From SAR86 cluster bacterium (GTDB lineage Bacteria; Pseudomonadota; Gammaproteobacteria; Magnimaribacterales; TMED112): a DNA stretch of 39,282 nt. The notes beneath the pieces were generated by a model that was not told the DNA's origin, made no database searches, and saw only the letters and a program-made list of their open reading frames with translations. The stretch is from positions 1 through 39,282 of the forward strand of contig SHBL01000004.1 of assembly GCA_004321845.1 (NCBI GenBank), written 5' to 3'. Shown here one piece after another: positions 21,697 to 31,574 of this stretch. Within the stretch, counting starts at the first letter, position 1, and the number at the start of each line of letters is the position of its first letter. Position numbers and translations under genes: made by a program.

Positions 21697-24489
21697 CTAA
21701 GTAACTTTCAACATTTTTCCTGTAAAAGATTTTTTATTCTTTCTTATTTCTTTAATATCACCCTCTGCAACAACATTGCCTCCTCCATCGCCGCCCTCTG
21801 GTCCAAGATCAATTATCCAATCCGCCAATTTTATTACATCTAAATTATGTTCTATTACAATCACACTGTTGCCTTTATTTACAAGTTTATTTAGAACATC
21901 CATTAACATTTGAATATCATAAAAATGAAGTCCAGTAGTTGGCTCATCAAGTATATAAAGTGTATTACCAGTATCTCTTTTAGATAATTCTTTCGAAAGT
22001 TTAACCCTCTGAGCCTCGCCTCCAGAAAGAGTATTCGCAGCTTGACCTAATTTTATATATGAAAGTCCAACTTCTTTGAGAGTTGTAAGTTTCTTAAATA
22101 TTTGTGGTATCGATTTGAAGAAATCTAAACCTTCTTCAACAGTCATTTCTAGAATTTCATGAATATTTTTATCTTTAAATTTGATCTCAAGGGTATCGTC
22201 TCTAAATCTCTTCCCTTTACATACATCACATTCAACATATAAATCTGGCAAAAAATGCATTTCTACTTTCACCCAACCTTCTCCTCTACAATTCTCACAT
22301 CTACCCCCTTCCACATTAAAACTAAATCTGCCTGGTTTATATCCTCTTGCTTTTGATTCAGGGACATTAGCAAAAATCTCTCTTATGTGGGTGAATAAAC
22401 CAGTGTAAGTAGCTGGGTTAGATCTTGGTGTCTTGCCTATTGGACTTTGATCTATTGAGATCAACTTGTCTATATTCTCTTCGCCAATAATTTTTTTAAA
22501 TTCTGTTTTTTCTGGAATCTTTGAATTATTTAATTTTGAATTTACACCAGGTATTAAAGTGTGATTAATCAAAGATGATTTCCCTGACCCTGAAACACCA
22601 GTAATTGCTACTAACTTGTTCAAAGGAATATCAATATTTATATCATTAAGGTTATTTGTTTTTGCTCCTGAAATATAAATAGAATTATGGCTCTCTTTCC
22701 TTTCAATATTCTCTAGAGATATAACTTTCTCTTTTCTTAGATATTGTGCTGTTATAGATTGTTTTGATGTTGATATAGCTTCTAGATTTCCTTCTGCAAC
22801 AATTGACCCACCATGAATACCAGCGCCTATGCCTAAATCAATGATATGGTCAGCAGAACGTATCATTTCTTCGTCATGCTCTACAACAATTACAGTATTT
22901 CCTAAATCCCTCAATTTTATTAGAGTACTTATTAATTTTTGATTGTCTCTTTGATGGAGTCCAATAGAAGGCTCATCTAGGACATATATAACCCCTACTA
23001 ATCCTGATCCAATTTGGCTTGCCAATCTAATTCTTTGTGCTTCGCCCCCTGAAAGTGTGTTAGCTCCTCTTGAAAGATTTAAATAATCTAGCCCTACATC
23101 AACTAGGAAAGATAAACGAGTTGAAATTTCTCTGCTTATTTTTTCGGCAATCTCAGATTTATTTCCATCTAAGTTTAGGTTAAGGATTATTTCATTAGCA
23201 TCATTAATTTTTAGCGAACTAATTTCAGGCAGACTCATTCCATCAACAAATACATTTCTAGCAACTTCATTAAGTCTTTGCCCGTTACAGGATGTACATG
23301 TTTTTTCTGATACAAATGAACTAATCTTTTCTCTTATGAAGTAGGAATCTGTTCTTTCAAGCTGTCTTTTAAGAGATGGTATTACACCCTCAAATTTCTC
23401 TTTAATTATTTTATTTGTTGTTAAATCCTTAAAAGGTATTTCTTTATCTGAGCCCCACAAAATTATATCTTTTGTTTCTTTCTTAAGATTCTGCCAAGAT
23501 TTAGTTAAATCCTCATTAAGTACATCTAATAGACCTATAAGCTTACTTTGGTAATAGGGAGTATTCCAAGGCTCAATACATCCCTGTGCAATACTTAGAT
23601 TCTTATATTTAATTATTTTATCTTCGTCAAAGTAGCTATTTACTCCTAGCCCATCACATTCAGGGCATGCCCCACTCGGATTGTTGAAAGAGAATATTTT
23701 TGGCTCTAGCTCTTGGACTGAAAAATCACATTTTGGACATGAATGTTTATTTGATAATCTATATTCATTTTCATTTGATGCTATATCAACGCTTCCCTGT
23801 GAAAATCTCAATGCAGTTTCTATTGATTCTGTAAGTCTTTGCCTACAGTCCTTTGTTTTATCAATAATTAATTGATCTACCAGTACAGAGATATTATGTT
23901 TTTTATTTTTTTCTAAAAGCGGGACTTTATTTATTGCATAAATTTCATCATCAACCCTAACTTTTGAAAATCCCTCTGCCATAAGTTGGCTTAATAATTC
24001 AATATGTTCTCCTTTTCCATCCATGATTATTGGTGAGAATACTGATATTTTTTCACCCATTTCTTTGTTCACTGTTTCAGCAACCATGGTCACAACTGGT
24101 TTAGCTTCGAGCTCAATATGATGTTCAGGACATTTTGGCACACCTACTCTGGCAAAAAGTAATCTCAAGTAGTCATGTACTTCAGTTATTGTTCCAACTG
24201 TTGAGCGAGGATTATGGGAAGTAGATTTTTGTTGAATAGATATAGATGGTGACAAACCTTCTATCGACTCCAAGTCTGCCTTGTCCATTACTGACAAGAA
24301 TTGCCTGGCATAGGTAGAAAGTGATTCAACATATCTTCTTTGACCTTCGGCATAAATAGTATCGAAAGCTAATGAAGATTTACCCGATCCAGAAAGCCCA
24401 GTTATAACAGTAAGCTTCTCTCTGGGAATCTTAAGAGAGATATTTTTTAAATTGTGTGCTTTTGCACCTTTGATTTCAATAAACTTCAA
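21697..24489 (-). CDS. uvrA: Excinuclease ABC subunit A (TTG start)
   Basis: 930 aa; two Walker A motifs GLSGSGKSS and GVSGSGKSS; CxxC zinc modules; LSGGEAQRIRLASQIGSGL. Confidence 0.99.
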   Translation of the reverse strand: MKFIEIKGAKAHNLKNISLKIPREKLTVITGLSGSGKSSLAFDTIYAEGQRRYVESLSTYARQFLSVMDKADLESIEGLSPSISIQQKSTSHNPRSTVGTITEVHDYLRLLFARVGVPKCPEHHIELEAKPVVTMVAETVNKEMGEKISVFSPIIMDGKGEHIELLSQLMAEGFSKVRVDDEIYAINKVPLLEKNKKHNISVLVDQLIIDKTKDCRQRLTESIETALRFSQGSVDIASNENEYRLSNKHSCPKCDFSVQELEPKIFSFNNPSGACPECDGLGVNSYFDEDKIIKYKNLSIAQGCIEPWNTPYYQSKLIGLLDVLNEDLTKSWQNLKKETKDIILWGSDKEIPFKDLTTNKIIKEKFEGVIPSLKRQLERTDSYFIREKISSFVSEKTCTSCNGQRLNEVARNVFVDGMSLPEISSLKINDANEIILNLNLDGNKSEIAEKISREISTRLSFLVDVGLDYLNLSRGANTLSGGEAQRIRLASQIGSGLVGVIYVLDEPSIGLHQRDNQKLISTLIKLRDLGNTVIVVEHDEEMIRSADHIIDLGIGAGIHGGSIVAEGNLEAISTSKQSITAQYLRKEKVISLENIERKESHNSIYISGAKTNNLNDINIDIPLNKLVAITGVSGSGKSSLINHTLIPGVNSKLNNSKIPEKTEFKKIIGEENIDKLISIDQSPIGKTPRSNPATYTGLFTHIREIFANVPESKARGYKPGRFSFNVEGGRCENCRGEGWVKVEMHFLPDLYVECDVCKGKRFRDDTLEIKFKDKNIHEILEMTVEEGLDFFKSIPQIFKKLTTLKEVGLSYIKLGQAANTLSGGEAQRVKLSKELSKRDTGNTLYILDEPTTGLHFYDIQMLMDVLNKLVNKGNSVIVIEHNLDVIKLADWIIDLGPEGGDGGGNVVAEGDIKEIRKNKKSFTGKMLKVT

Positions 24490-24490
24490 A

Positions 24491-24520
24491 TTGATAACAT
24501 GAAATGGAAAAAAGTATTAT
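24491..24520 (+). promoter_or_regulatory. Candidate sigma70 promoter of ssb: TTGATA-18 bp-TATTAT, almost leaderless
   Basis: -35 TTGATA 24491-24496; -10 TATTAT 24515-24520; ssb ATG at 24532. Confidence 0.45.
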
Positions 24521-24531
24521 AGAATATATAT

Positions 24532-24951
24532 ATGTCAAACGGCTTAAATAAAGTGCTAATTATTGGAAATCTGGGAGCAGATCCTGAAATTAAATATACT
24601 CAGGCAGGAAGTCCTGTTGCTAACCTTTCAATTGCAACTTCAGAAAGATGGAAAGATAAAACCACAGGAGAGCAAAAAGAACAGGTCGAGTGGCATAGGG
24701 TAGTAATTTTTGGAAGACTCGCTGAGATTGCTGAGCAATATCTTAAGAAGGGGTCTAAAATTTTTGTTGAGGGAAAATTACAAACACGTGACTGGGAAGA
24801 TTCTGAAGGAAAAAAGAGGTATACAACAGAAGTAATTGCTAGAGAAATGACAATGCTTGATTCAAGAGGCGATTCTGATGCAGGCTCTCAAGCAAATAGT
24901 TCTAAACCTAAACAAGATAATGATAAATTTGAAGAAGATATTCCTTTTTAA
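24532..24951 (+). CDS. ssb: Single-stranded DNA-binding protein
   Basis: 139 aa; MSNGLNKVLIIGNLGADPEIKYTQAGSPVANLSIATSE; EEDIPF acidic tip. Confidence 0.99.
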   Translation: MSNGLNKVLIIGNLGADPEIKYTQAGSPVANLSIATSERWKDKTTGEQKEQVEWHRVVIFGRLAEIAEQYLKKGSKIFVEGKLQTRDWEDSEGKKRYTTEVIAREMTMLDSRGDSDAGSQANSSKPKQDNDKFEEDIPF

Positions 24952-26147
24952 GCCCTTCTTATAATTATCGATCCGTTTGTTCCACCAAATCCAAAAGAAT
25001 TTGAAAGGAAACAATCTATTTTCTTATTGATATTTTCTTTTAGAATTGGAAAATCTTGAGCAGCTGGATCTAGATCTTTTATATTGTGGCTGCCACAGAG
25101 GAATTCATTCTCCATCATCAAAATAGAGTATATGACTTCATGTACTCCAGCTGCGCCTAAAGCATGGCCAGTCAAAGATTTTGTAGAAGATATAGGAGGT
25201 ACATTATCTTTAAAAACTTCTTTAATGGCATTAAGTTCTGTTATGTCTCCTACAGGTGTCCCTGTCCCATGTGTGTTTATATATTCAACCTCATGAAGAT
25301 GTTTTAAACCTTGCATACACCTACTAGCACCTTCTCCAGATGGACTTACTAATGAATGCCCATCAGATGTTTCAAAACATGATATTACCTCACCATAAAT
25401 ATGGGCTCCTCTTTCTTTAGCTGACTCATATTCTTCTAAAATTACTATTCCACCACCTCCAGATGGTATAAACCCATCTCTATTAAGATCATAGGGTTTT
25501 GAAGAGCTAGTTGGATTTTCATTACTTTTTGTGCTCAAAGCTCCCATAGCATCAAACATCATAGCGCCTGTCCAATGATCATCTTCAGCACCACCTGCAA
25601 TAACAATTTTTTGCCTTCCATTTTTAATTAGATCATAACCATATGAAATACAATGCAGGCTTGTTGAGCAAGCAGAAGCTATTGAGAAAGAAACTCCCTT
25701 AGTTTGAAAAAAAGTAGATATTGCAGCAGATGTTGTATTACCCATCGTTCTTGTTACTGCATATGGTCCAATACGTTTAATGCCTTTTTCTCTTGCTGTA
25801 TCTACAACGTTTTTTAGCTCCCTACTTGATCCAGTGCCAGAGCCAACTATAACACCTACATCATTATTACTTATCTGTTCAGCACTCAATCCTGAGTCTT
25901 CAATAGCCTCTTTTGTAGATAAGAAAGCATAGGCAGAGGTTTCACTCATAAACCGCAGCATTTTCCTATCAATCGTTGTTAAATCTGCATTAACTTGGCC
26001 CGATACATGACATCTCATTCCATTATCGACATAGTCTTGATTTATTGACAGACCAGACTTGCTTGCTCTAAGAGAGCTTAGAACCTCACTGCGATCATTG
26101 CCTAAACAAGATATGACCCCAAGTCCAGTTATTACTACTCTATTCAT
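24948..26147 (-). CDS. fabB: Beta-ketoacyl-ACP synthase I-like (FabB type)
   Basis: 399 aa; SIASACSTSLHCI active site Cys; NTHGTGTPVGD; N-terminus resembles FabB (VITGLGVISCLGNDRSEVLSSLRASKSG). Confidence 0.88.
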   Translation of the reverse strand: MNRVVITGLGVISCLGNDRSEVLSSLRASKSGLSINQDYVDNGMRCHVSGQVNADLTTIDRKMLRFMSETSAYAFLSTKEAIEDSGLSAEQISNNDVGVIVGSGTGSSRELKNVVDTAREKGIKRIGPYAVTRTMGNTTSAAISTFFQTKGVSFSIASACSTSLHCISYGYDLIKNGRQKIVIAGGAEDDHWTGAMMFDAMGALSTKSNENPTSSSKPYDLNRDGFIPSGGGGIVILEEYESAKERGAHIYGEVISCFETSDGHSLVSPSGEGASRCMQGLKHLHEVEYINTHGTGTPVGDITELNAIKEVFKDNVPPISSTKSLTGHALGAAGVHEVIYSILMMENEFLCGSHNIKDLDPAAQDFPILKENINKKIDCFLSNSFGFGGTNGSIIIRRA

Positions 26148-27091
26148 GCAACTAAAGTTTCTTTTAAAAATACCCTTAAATTATCTAGCTTATCTAGTTT
26201 AATAAATCTTTCAGTGTATTCAATGCAATTACTAATAGCTTTTTCTCTCTCTATACGTGCTTTTTTAAAGCAATCAGAATCTATTATTTTCTTTTTTATA
26301 GTTTCATATTCTCCAGATTGAATTAAGCTAAAAATCTGATCTTGCTGATTAGAATTTGAATCTTCAAAGAGCAAAATTACTGGCAGAGTTAATTTCCCTT
26401 CACTTAAATCCTTAAATTCAGCCTTTCCTGTTATTTCTGATGTGTTGAAATCACTTAGATCATCATTAATCTGAAATGCCCTGCCAAAAGAAAGACCAAG
26501 TTGTTTCAATAGTTCCAAATCATGGGTATCTAATTTCTTTTCAATACCAATACATTTAAGTATCCCAGAGAATAAAACTGCAGTCTTTTTCTCAATGACA
26601 TCGTAATATTGTTCAATACAGACAGTATTATTATTTCTAATTTCTATTTGATTAAACTCACCATCTATAAGGTTTTCAGCACATTTTATGAGCTCATTTG
26701 ATATTGCAATATTCTCAAGTGAATTAAGAGCTTGAAATGTCTTGGTATACAAAAAATCACCGTAGAGTATTGCTTTTTTTATACCCCATTTATTTACTAC
26801 TGTTGGTTTATTACGTCTAATGTCTGCTTCATCAATAATGTCATCATGCACTAACGTAGATAAATGTATTAATTCTGCTGCTGAGGCAAGTTCAATTAAT
26901 TTAGGTTTTTTTACACCAATTTCACTTCCATATAGGAAAATAATCTTAGATCTTATAAATTTTCCTGTATTACTGAGAATATACGAAGTAATTTCATTTA
27001 TTGCTTCATTCTCAGATAATGTGATATTAGCCATTTTCGCCTTTACTTCCAGCAAAAATTCAGTTAAATTTTGTTCCTCAATATTAGACAT
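26144..27091 (-). CDS. ispB: Polyprenyl (octaprenyl) diphosphate synthase
   Basis: 315 aa; first Asp-rich motif LVHDDIIDEADIRR, second INDDLSDF; divergent to rplU. Confidence 0.9.
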   Translation of the reverse strand: MSNIEEQNLTEFLLEVKAKMANITLSENEAINEITSYILSNTGKFIRSKIIFLYGSEIGVKKPKLIELASAAELIHLSTLVHDDIIDEADIRRNKPTVVNKWGIKKAILYGDFLYTKTFQALNSLENIAISNELIKCAENLIDGEFNQIEIRNNNTVCIEQYYDVIEKKTAVLFSGILKCIGIEKKLDTHDLELLKQLGLSFGRAFQINDDLSDFNTSEITGKAEFKDLSEGKLTLPVILLFEDSNSNQQDQIFSLIQSGEYETIKKKIIDSDCFKKARIEREKAISNCIEYTERFIKLDKLDNLRVFLKETLVA

Positions 27092-27107
27092 ATTTATATT
27101 TTAAGAA

Positions 27108-27428
27108 ATGTACGCAATTATAGACACAGGTAATCAACAAGAAAAGGTTGAAGTTGGCACAGTAATTGAAGTTGATTACATAGCTGACGCAAAAAAAGGT
27201 GATAAGGTTAAATTTGATAAGGTATTGCTTTTATCTGATGGAAAAGATCCATTAGTCGGCCAACCACATGTTGTAAAAGCTTACGTATCAGGAAAAGTAG
27301 TAAGCCAAGATAAAAAAGATAAGGTTTATGCAATACAATTTAGAAGAAGGAAAGATTCAAAAAGAATTGTTGGTCACAGAAGGAAAGTAACCACAATCAA
27401 CATAGAAGAGATAAAAAATGGCGCATAA
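27108..27428 (+). CDS. rplU: 50S ribosomal protein L21
   Basis: 106 aa; [31 protein letters not shown]. Confidence 0.98.
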   Translation: MYAIIDTGNQQEKVEVGTVIEVDYIADAKKGDKVKFDKVLLLSDGKDPLVGQPHVVKAYVSGKVVSQDKKDKVYAIQFRRRKDSKRIVGHRRKVTTINIEEIKNGA

Positions 27429-27678
27429 GAAAGCTGGTGGCTCAAGTAAAAACGGTAGAGATTCGAATCCTAATTTTCTAGGAGTAAAAAGATTTGGCGG
27501 CCAACAAGTAAGTGCTGGTGAAATTCTTGTTAGACAAAGAGGAACTAAATTTCATGCAGGTCTAAATGTCGGCAAAGGAAGAGATGATACTTTATTTGCT
27601 TTAAAAACAGGCGAAGTCCAATTTAAAGTAAAAGGAGTCAATAAAAGAAAATTCGTAAATATTAACCCCTCTAAATAA
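27418..27678 (+). CDS. rpmA: 50S ribosomal protein L27
   Basis: 86 aa; [43 protein letters not shown]. Confidence 0.99.
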   Translation: MAHKKAGGSSKNGRDSNPNFLGVKRFGGQQVSAGEILVRQRGTKFHAGLNVGKGRDDTLFALKTGEVQFKVKGVNKRKFVNINPSK

Positions 27679-27683
27679 AAAAC

Positions 27684-28673
27684 ATGGCTTTTTTCGATGA
27701 AGCCAGAATTCAAGCAATATCTGGAAAAGGCGGCAATGGTTGTCTTAGCTTTAGGCGTGAAAAATATATCCCTCGCGGAGGGCCAGATGGTGGTGATGGG
27801 GGAGATGGCGGCAATGTAATTGTTAGTTTAGATTCCAACCTTAATTCTTTAAATCATTTAAAAGGAAAAAAAGTTTTTGCTGCAAAATCTGGGAGCTCAG
27901 GCAGCGGTAAAAATATGAGAGGAGAATCAGGAGATAACCTAGTTATTCCTGTACCCAATGGAACCTTAATACATGCTTTAGAAACTGGTGAGTATGTTGG
28001 GGAAATAAACCTTGAAACTCAAAGCATCATAATTGCCAAAGGCGGAAAAGGAGGTTTGGGAAATGCAAGATTTAAATCATCAACAAATCAATCCCCTAGA
28101 AAGACTACAAATGGTGAGGAATCTGATAAAAGAGAAATAATGTTAGAACTAAGGTTAATTGCAGACGTCGGGCTTCTTGGTCTGCCAAATGCTGGTAAAT
28201 CAACATTAATTAGCAATATTACAAACTCAAAATCAAAAATAGGAGCTTACGCTTTTACAACTTTAGATCCAGAGCTAGGAGTAATGGAGAATGCAAGACA
28301 AAAAATTACAATAGCTGATTTACCTGGAATTATTGAAGGGGCTTCAAAAGGGTTGGGTCTCGGCACTAAATTTCTTAGACATGCTTACAGAACAAAATTT
28401 TTATTACATCTAGTTGATGGAACTCAAGATCCTGAAGAAGCATTAGAATCTTTTAATGTAATAGAAAAAGAACTTGAAGATTTTCATCTAGATTTCTCTG
28501 ATCAACAAAGATGGATTTGTATAACTAAGATAGATTTGATTAAAGATAATGATCTTTCTAATTTAATTAACAAGTTTCAAAGCAAATTTCCTAAGACAGC
28601 AATTTACCCTATCTCATCAATTACAAGGGATGGTATAGATATACTTACTGATGAGTTATTTAAGCAGACTTAA
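27684..28673 (+). CDS. obgE: Obg/CgtA GTPase
   Basis: 329 aa; glycine-rich Obg fold; GLPNAGKSTLIS P-loop; DLPGIIEGAS. Confidence 0.98.
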   Translation: MAFFDEARIQAISGKGGNGCLSFRREKYIPRGGPDGGDGGDGGNVIVSLDSNLNSLNHLKGKKVFAAKSGSSGSGKNMRGESGDNLVIPVPNGTLIHALETGEYVGEINLETQSIIIAKGGKGGLGNARFKSSTNQSPRKTTNGEESDKREIMLELRLIADVGLLGLPNAGKSTLISNITNSKSKIGAYAFTTLDPELGVMENARQKITIADLPGIIEGASKGLGLGTKFLRHAYRTKFLLHLVDGTQDPEEALESFNVIEKELEDFHLDFSDQQRWICITKIDLIKDNDLSNLINKFQSKFPKTAIYPISSITRDGIDILTDELFKQT

Positions 28674-28917
28674 CTTGTTTATTCATTCTGCTTTTTATTC
28701 TAGCAGCTTTATTTTTGTGGATAACACCTTTGCTTGCTAACTTATCAACGGTTGACTGAGCGGTTTTTAATACTTCAGAAGCTTTTTTATCTTTTTCTTC
28801 AACTGCTTTTATAGTAGCTTTAACTGCAGTTCTAACCATAGATCTTTGGGCATGCTTTAGTTCATACCTTTTTTTATTTTGTCTGGCTCTTTTATCAGCC
28901 GATTTTGAATTTGCCAT
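28660..28917 (-). CDS. rpsT: 30S ribosomal protein S20
   Basis: 85 aa; MANSKSADKRARQNKKRYELKHAQRSMVRT; GVIHKNKAARIKSRMNK. Confidence 0.98.
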   Translation of the reverse strand: MANSKSADKRARQNKKRYELKHAQRSMVRTAVKATIKAVEEKDKKASEVLKTAQSTVDKLASKGVIHKNKAARIKSRMNKQVKSA

Positions 28918-28935
28918 TATTATTTTCCTTTTGCT

Positions 28936-29281
28936 TGGTGGAGGCGGCGGGATTCGAACCCACGTCCGTCATCACTTTCCCCTAGCTTCTACATATTTAG
29001 ATTCATCAATTAATTTCATCTTTAGTATAGCCTGATGATCAAGACATACTAAGCATAGTCCAAAAATTTCACCTTATAGATGGACAAACTATAAAGCTAC
29101 TCCTACAAAATGACTACTATCAAATGTTGTAGGTCACAAATGATAGCAGGTTGGCATTAAGCTGCCAATCTATAGTTGTAGTTATCTGCAACTAAATTTT
29201 TAAACAAAATTTTTCGAGTTATGTTTATGCTCGATATGCGCGTTGGGTTCTGCGTCAGACGTCAAAGCCTAATACGCCCCC
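28936..29281 (-). ncRNA. ssrA: One-piece transfer-messenger RNA; tag peptide (A)DNYNYRLAA
   Basis: 5' GGGGGCG pairs with 3' CGCCTCC(A)CCA (one G-U); T-arm GTGGGTTCGAATCCCGC; tag ORF GCA GAT AAC TAC AAC TAT AGA TTG GCA GCT TAA (29189-29157, minus) after TAGTTGCA; smpB adjacent. Confidence 0.96.
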
Positions 29282-29300
29282 GGACCGGCAATAATAAAGC

Positions 29301-29756
29301 TTATTTATAGTTTTTTAAAGCCCTTTCTTGATCTCTTTCGATGTCAGCAATTTTTTTAGTTTGCTTCTTATCAATATTCTTCTTGCCTTTTGCTAATGCT
29401 ATCTCTAATTTTGCGAGGTGTCCTTTCCAAAAAAGTTTAACTGGCACGCAAGTTTGACCTTTAGCAGAAATTGCAAAAAGAATTTTCTCTACTTCTCTCT
29501 TGTTCAATAATAGCTTTCTAAAACGACCAGGCTCTATTAGTTCTTTTTGGTTAATATAGTGAGCTGGATCTATTCTTGCGCCAACTAAGAAGAGCTCGCC
29601 TTTTATATCTTTTATGTAGGCTTCCTTGATATTAAGCTTGCCTTCTCTAAGAGACTTTACTTCCCAACCCTCAAGCAATAAACCAGCCACAAAGGTTTCT
29701 TCTAGAAAAAAATCAAATCTGGCTTTCTTATTAGAGGCTACAGTTTTACTATTCAT
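29301..29756 (-). CDS. smpB: SsrA-binding protein SmpB
   Basis: 151 aa; NKKARFDFFLEETFVAGLLLEGWEVKSLREGKLNIKEAYI. Confidence 0.98.
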   Translation of the reverse strand: MNSKTVASNKKARFDFFLEETFVAGLLLEGWEVKSLREGKLNIKEAYIKDIKGELFLVGARIDPAHYINQKELIEPGRFRKLLLNKREVEKILFAISAKGQTCVPVKLFWKGHLAKLEIALAKGKKNIDKKQTKKIADIERDQERALKNYK

Positions 29757-29760
29757 ATAT

Positions 29761-30201
29761 ATGATTCTACAAGATAAGGTGAAAACATTTTGTTATTTAG
29801 GCCTCATGCCATTTATTTTTGTTCCCATCATATCTTGGGTTTCTCCAAAAATAGCTTTCGATTATCAGCTTATATTTTTATTTTTTTCTTGGTCATTAAT
29901 GATGGGTGTATTCATGGCTGGGACACTATGGAGCATGTCTCTCGAACAAAAAAAATCAATTATTCCCTCGGTGGCAATCTTTTCTTTATTGCTTATGACA
30001 TTAACTTTGAATACGTATGGGGAAAGTAAACTTTCTATTTTCATTATTTTTCTTCTTCTTTTTGCGTATGAGGCAATCCATAGACTAGAAAAGAAGTTGG
30101 TCTTAGATCTCAAATGGTACGTAGAATTAAGATTCCACCTTACTTTCTCTATTAGGATTTGCCATTTGTTAATGATTGCGTTTATATTTACATACCAATA
30201 A
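29761..30201 (+). CDS. Small multi-TM protein, probably DUF3429 family
   Basis: start set at MILQDKVKTFCYLGLMPF (listed ORF over-extends into smpB); about 4 hydrophobic segments; WYVELRFHLTF near the C-terminus resembles DUF3429. Confidence 0.6.
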   Translation: MILQDKVKTFCYLGLMPFIFVPIISWVSPKIAFDYQLIFLFFSWSLMMGVFMAGTLWSMSLEQKKSIIPSVAIFSLLLMTLTLNTYGESKLSIFIIFLLLFAYEAIHRLEKKLVLDLKWYVELRFHLTFSIRICHLLMIAFIFTYQ

Positions 30202-30208
30202 AAAAAAT

Positions 30209-31573
30209 ATGGCATCACAATCAAGTCAATGGAATAACAATACAGCCTTTTTGCTTGCAGCTACAGGATCAGCTGTTGGTCTAGGTAATATTTGGGGCTT
30301 TCCGTATAAAGCAGGTGAAAATGGTGGAGGATTATTTGTTCTTCTCTATATTTTCTTTGTAATTACATTAGGTTTGCCTGTTTTTATGGCTGAAGTGTTT
30401 ATAGGAAAGAAAGGAAAAAGCAATCCAGTATCATCAATAGAAACATTAGCTAAAAGTTCAAATTCCTCCTCAAAATGGAGCATTGTGGGTTATGGCGGGA
30501 TACTTGCAAGTTTAATTATTGCAGGTTACTACGCAGTAATAGCAGGTTTTGTAATTAATTATGGGTTTATCTCAGCCTCAGGCGTAGAAGCAGGAGCTGC
30601 TGCAGCCGTTTACGAAGCAGAAAAGGCTAATTTTTGGGAAATGACCTTCTGGTTTTCTCTATTTTTGTTCTCATCAGGTTTTGTAGTAGCAAATGGTATT
30701 GATAAAGGTATTGATAAGGCAATGCGGTTCTTATTGCCAATGTTATTTGTATTAGTAATAGCTATGGTTGGGTATGGAGCAGTAGCAGGTGATTTTGTAA
30801 AGGGTCTAGATTATTTGTTCTCTTGGAAAGCTGACGATTTTTCAGCAGGAACAATACAAGCAGCAATAGGACAAGCCTTCTTCTCCATGAGTATTGGTAT
30901 GGGAACCTTAATGGCATTTGGGTCGTATATGCCTTCTAACCAGAAAGTTTCTAAAGCTTCTGCAGTTGTTGTTACAGCTGATACAGGTGTGGCACTACTT
31001 GCAGGACTTGCAATATTCCCACTTGCACTAGGTTTAGGTTTTTCACCAAATGCTGGAGATACTTTGGTATTTGTGACTATGACAGAAGTATTTGCTCAAT
31101 TGGGAGCAATAGGCCAATTCATTGGACCATTATTTTTCTTCTTGCTAGCAGTTGCAGCTTTTAGCTCTATGATTTCTATACTTGAGCCAAGTGTTGCTTT
31201 TTTATCTCAAAAACATTCAATGACCAGAATGAAGGCAACTTCTTATGTTGTTGCATTTTGCTTCTTATTATCTCTTGTTAGTGTTGCTGGTCATAATGTT
31301 TGGAATACATTATCTGTTGGAGCTCTAGACAATCCTTTTGAAGCTATGAAGTATTTTGCCGACGACTTCTTATTACTACTAGTTGGTACAGGAATGTCAA
31401 TCTTTGTTGGATGGAGATTAGAAAAAGTTATTGATGCAGATATTATGGGTATTCAAAATAAATTTTTTATGAACTTATGGGTCTTCATTCTTAAATGGGT
31501 CAGTCCTATTTTTCTAATGGTTATATGGACTCTAGGTAACTTACAGATTCTATTTGGTATCAGATTTTTCTAA
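30209..31573 (+). CDS. Sodium-dependent SNF-family (neurotransmitter/amino-acid) transporter
   Basis: start set at MASQSSQWNN; LLAATGSAVGLGNIWGFPYKAGENGGG is the SNF TM1 signature. Confidence 0.93.
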   Translation: MASQSSQWNNNTAFLLAATGSAVGLGNIWGFPYKAGENGGGLFVLLYIFFVITLGLPVFMAEVFIGKKGKSNPVSSIETLAKSSNSSSKWSIVGYGGILASLIIAGYYAVIAGFVINYGFISASGVEAGAAAAVYEAEKANFWEMTFWFSLFLFSSGFVVANGIDKGIDKAMRFLLPMLFVLVIAMVGYGAVAGDFVKGLDYLFSWKADDFSAGTIQAAIGQAFFSMSIGMGTLMAFGSYMPSNQKVSKASAVVVTADTGVALLAGLAIFPLALGLGFSPNAGDTLVFVTMTEVFAQLGAIGQFIGPLFFFLLAVAAFSSMISILEPSVAFLSQKHSMTRMKATSYVVAFCFLLSLVSVAGHNVWNTLSVGALDNPFEAMKYFADDFLLLLVGTGMSIFVGWRLEKVIDADIMGIQNKFFMNLWVFILKWVSPIFLMVIWTLGNLQILFGIRFF

Positions 31574-31574
31574 A

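Noticed and set aside
21477-21704. Alternate-frame + ORF MKLQLKKQKKINLRKLLQRKLKQ... over the rplQ repeats
   Set aside because: Frame-shifted reading of the 45-nt repeats (length divisible by 3, so all frames repeat); no independent support.
24490-24531. LexA/SOS box between uvrA and ssb
   Set aside because: No CTGT-N8-ACAG seen in the 42-bp gap; E. coli-type SOS control cannot be supported here.
29865-30224. 119-aa minus-strand ORF opposite the DUF3429-like gene
   Set aside because: The + strand ORF has coherent TM segments and family-like C-terminus; the minus ORF does not.
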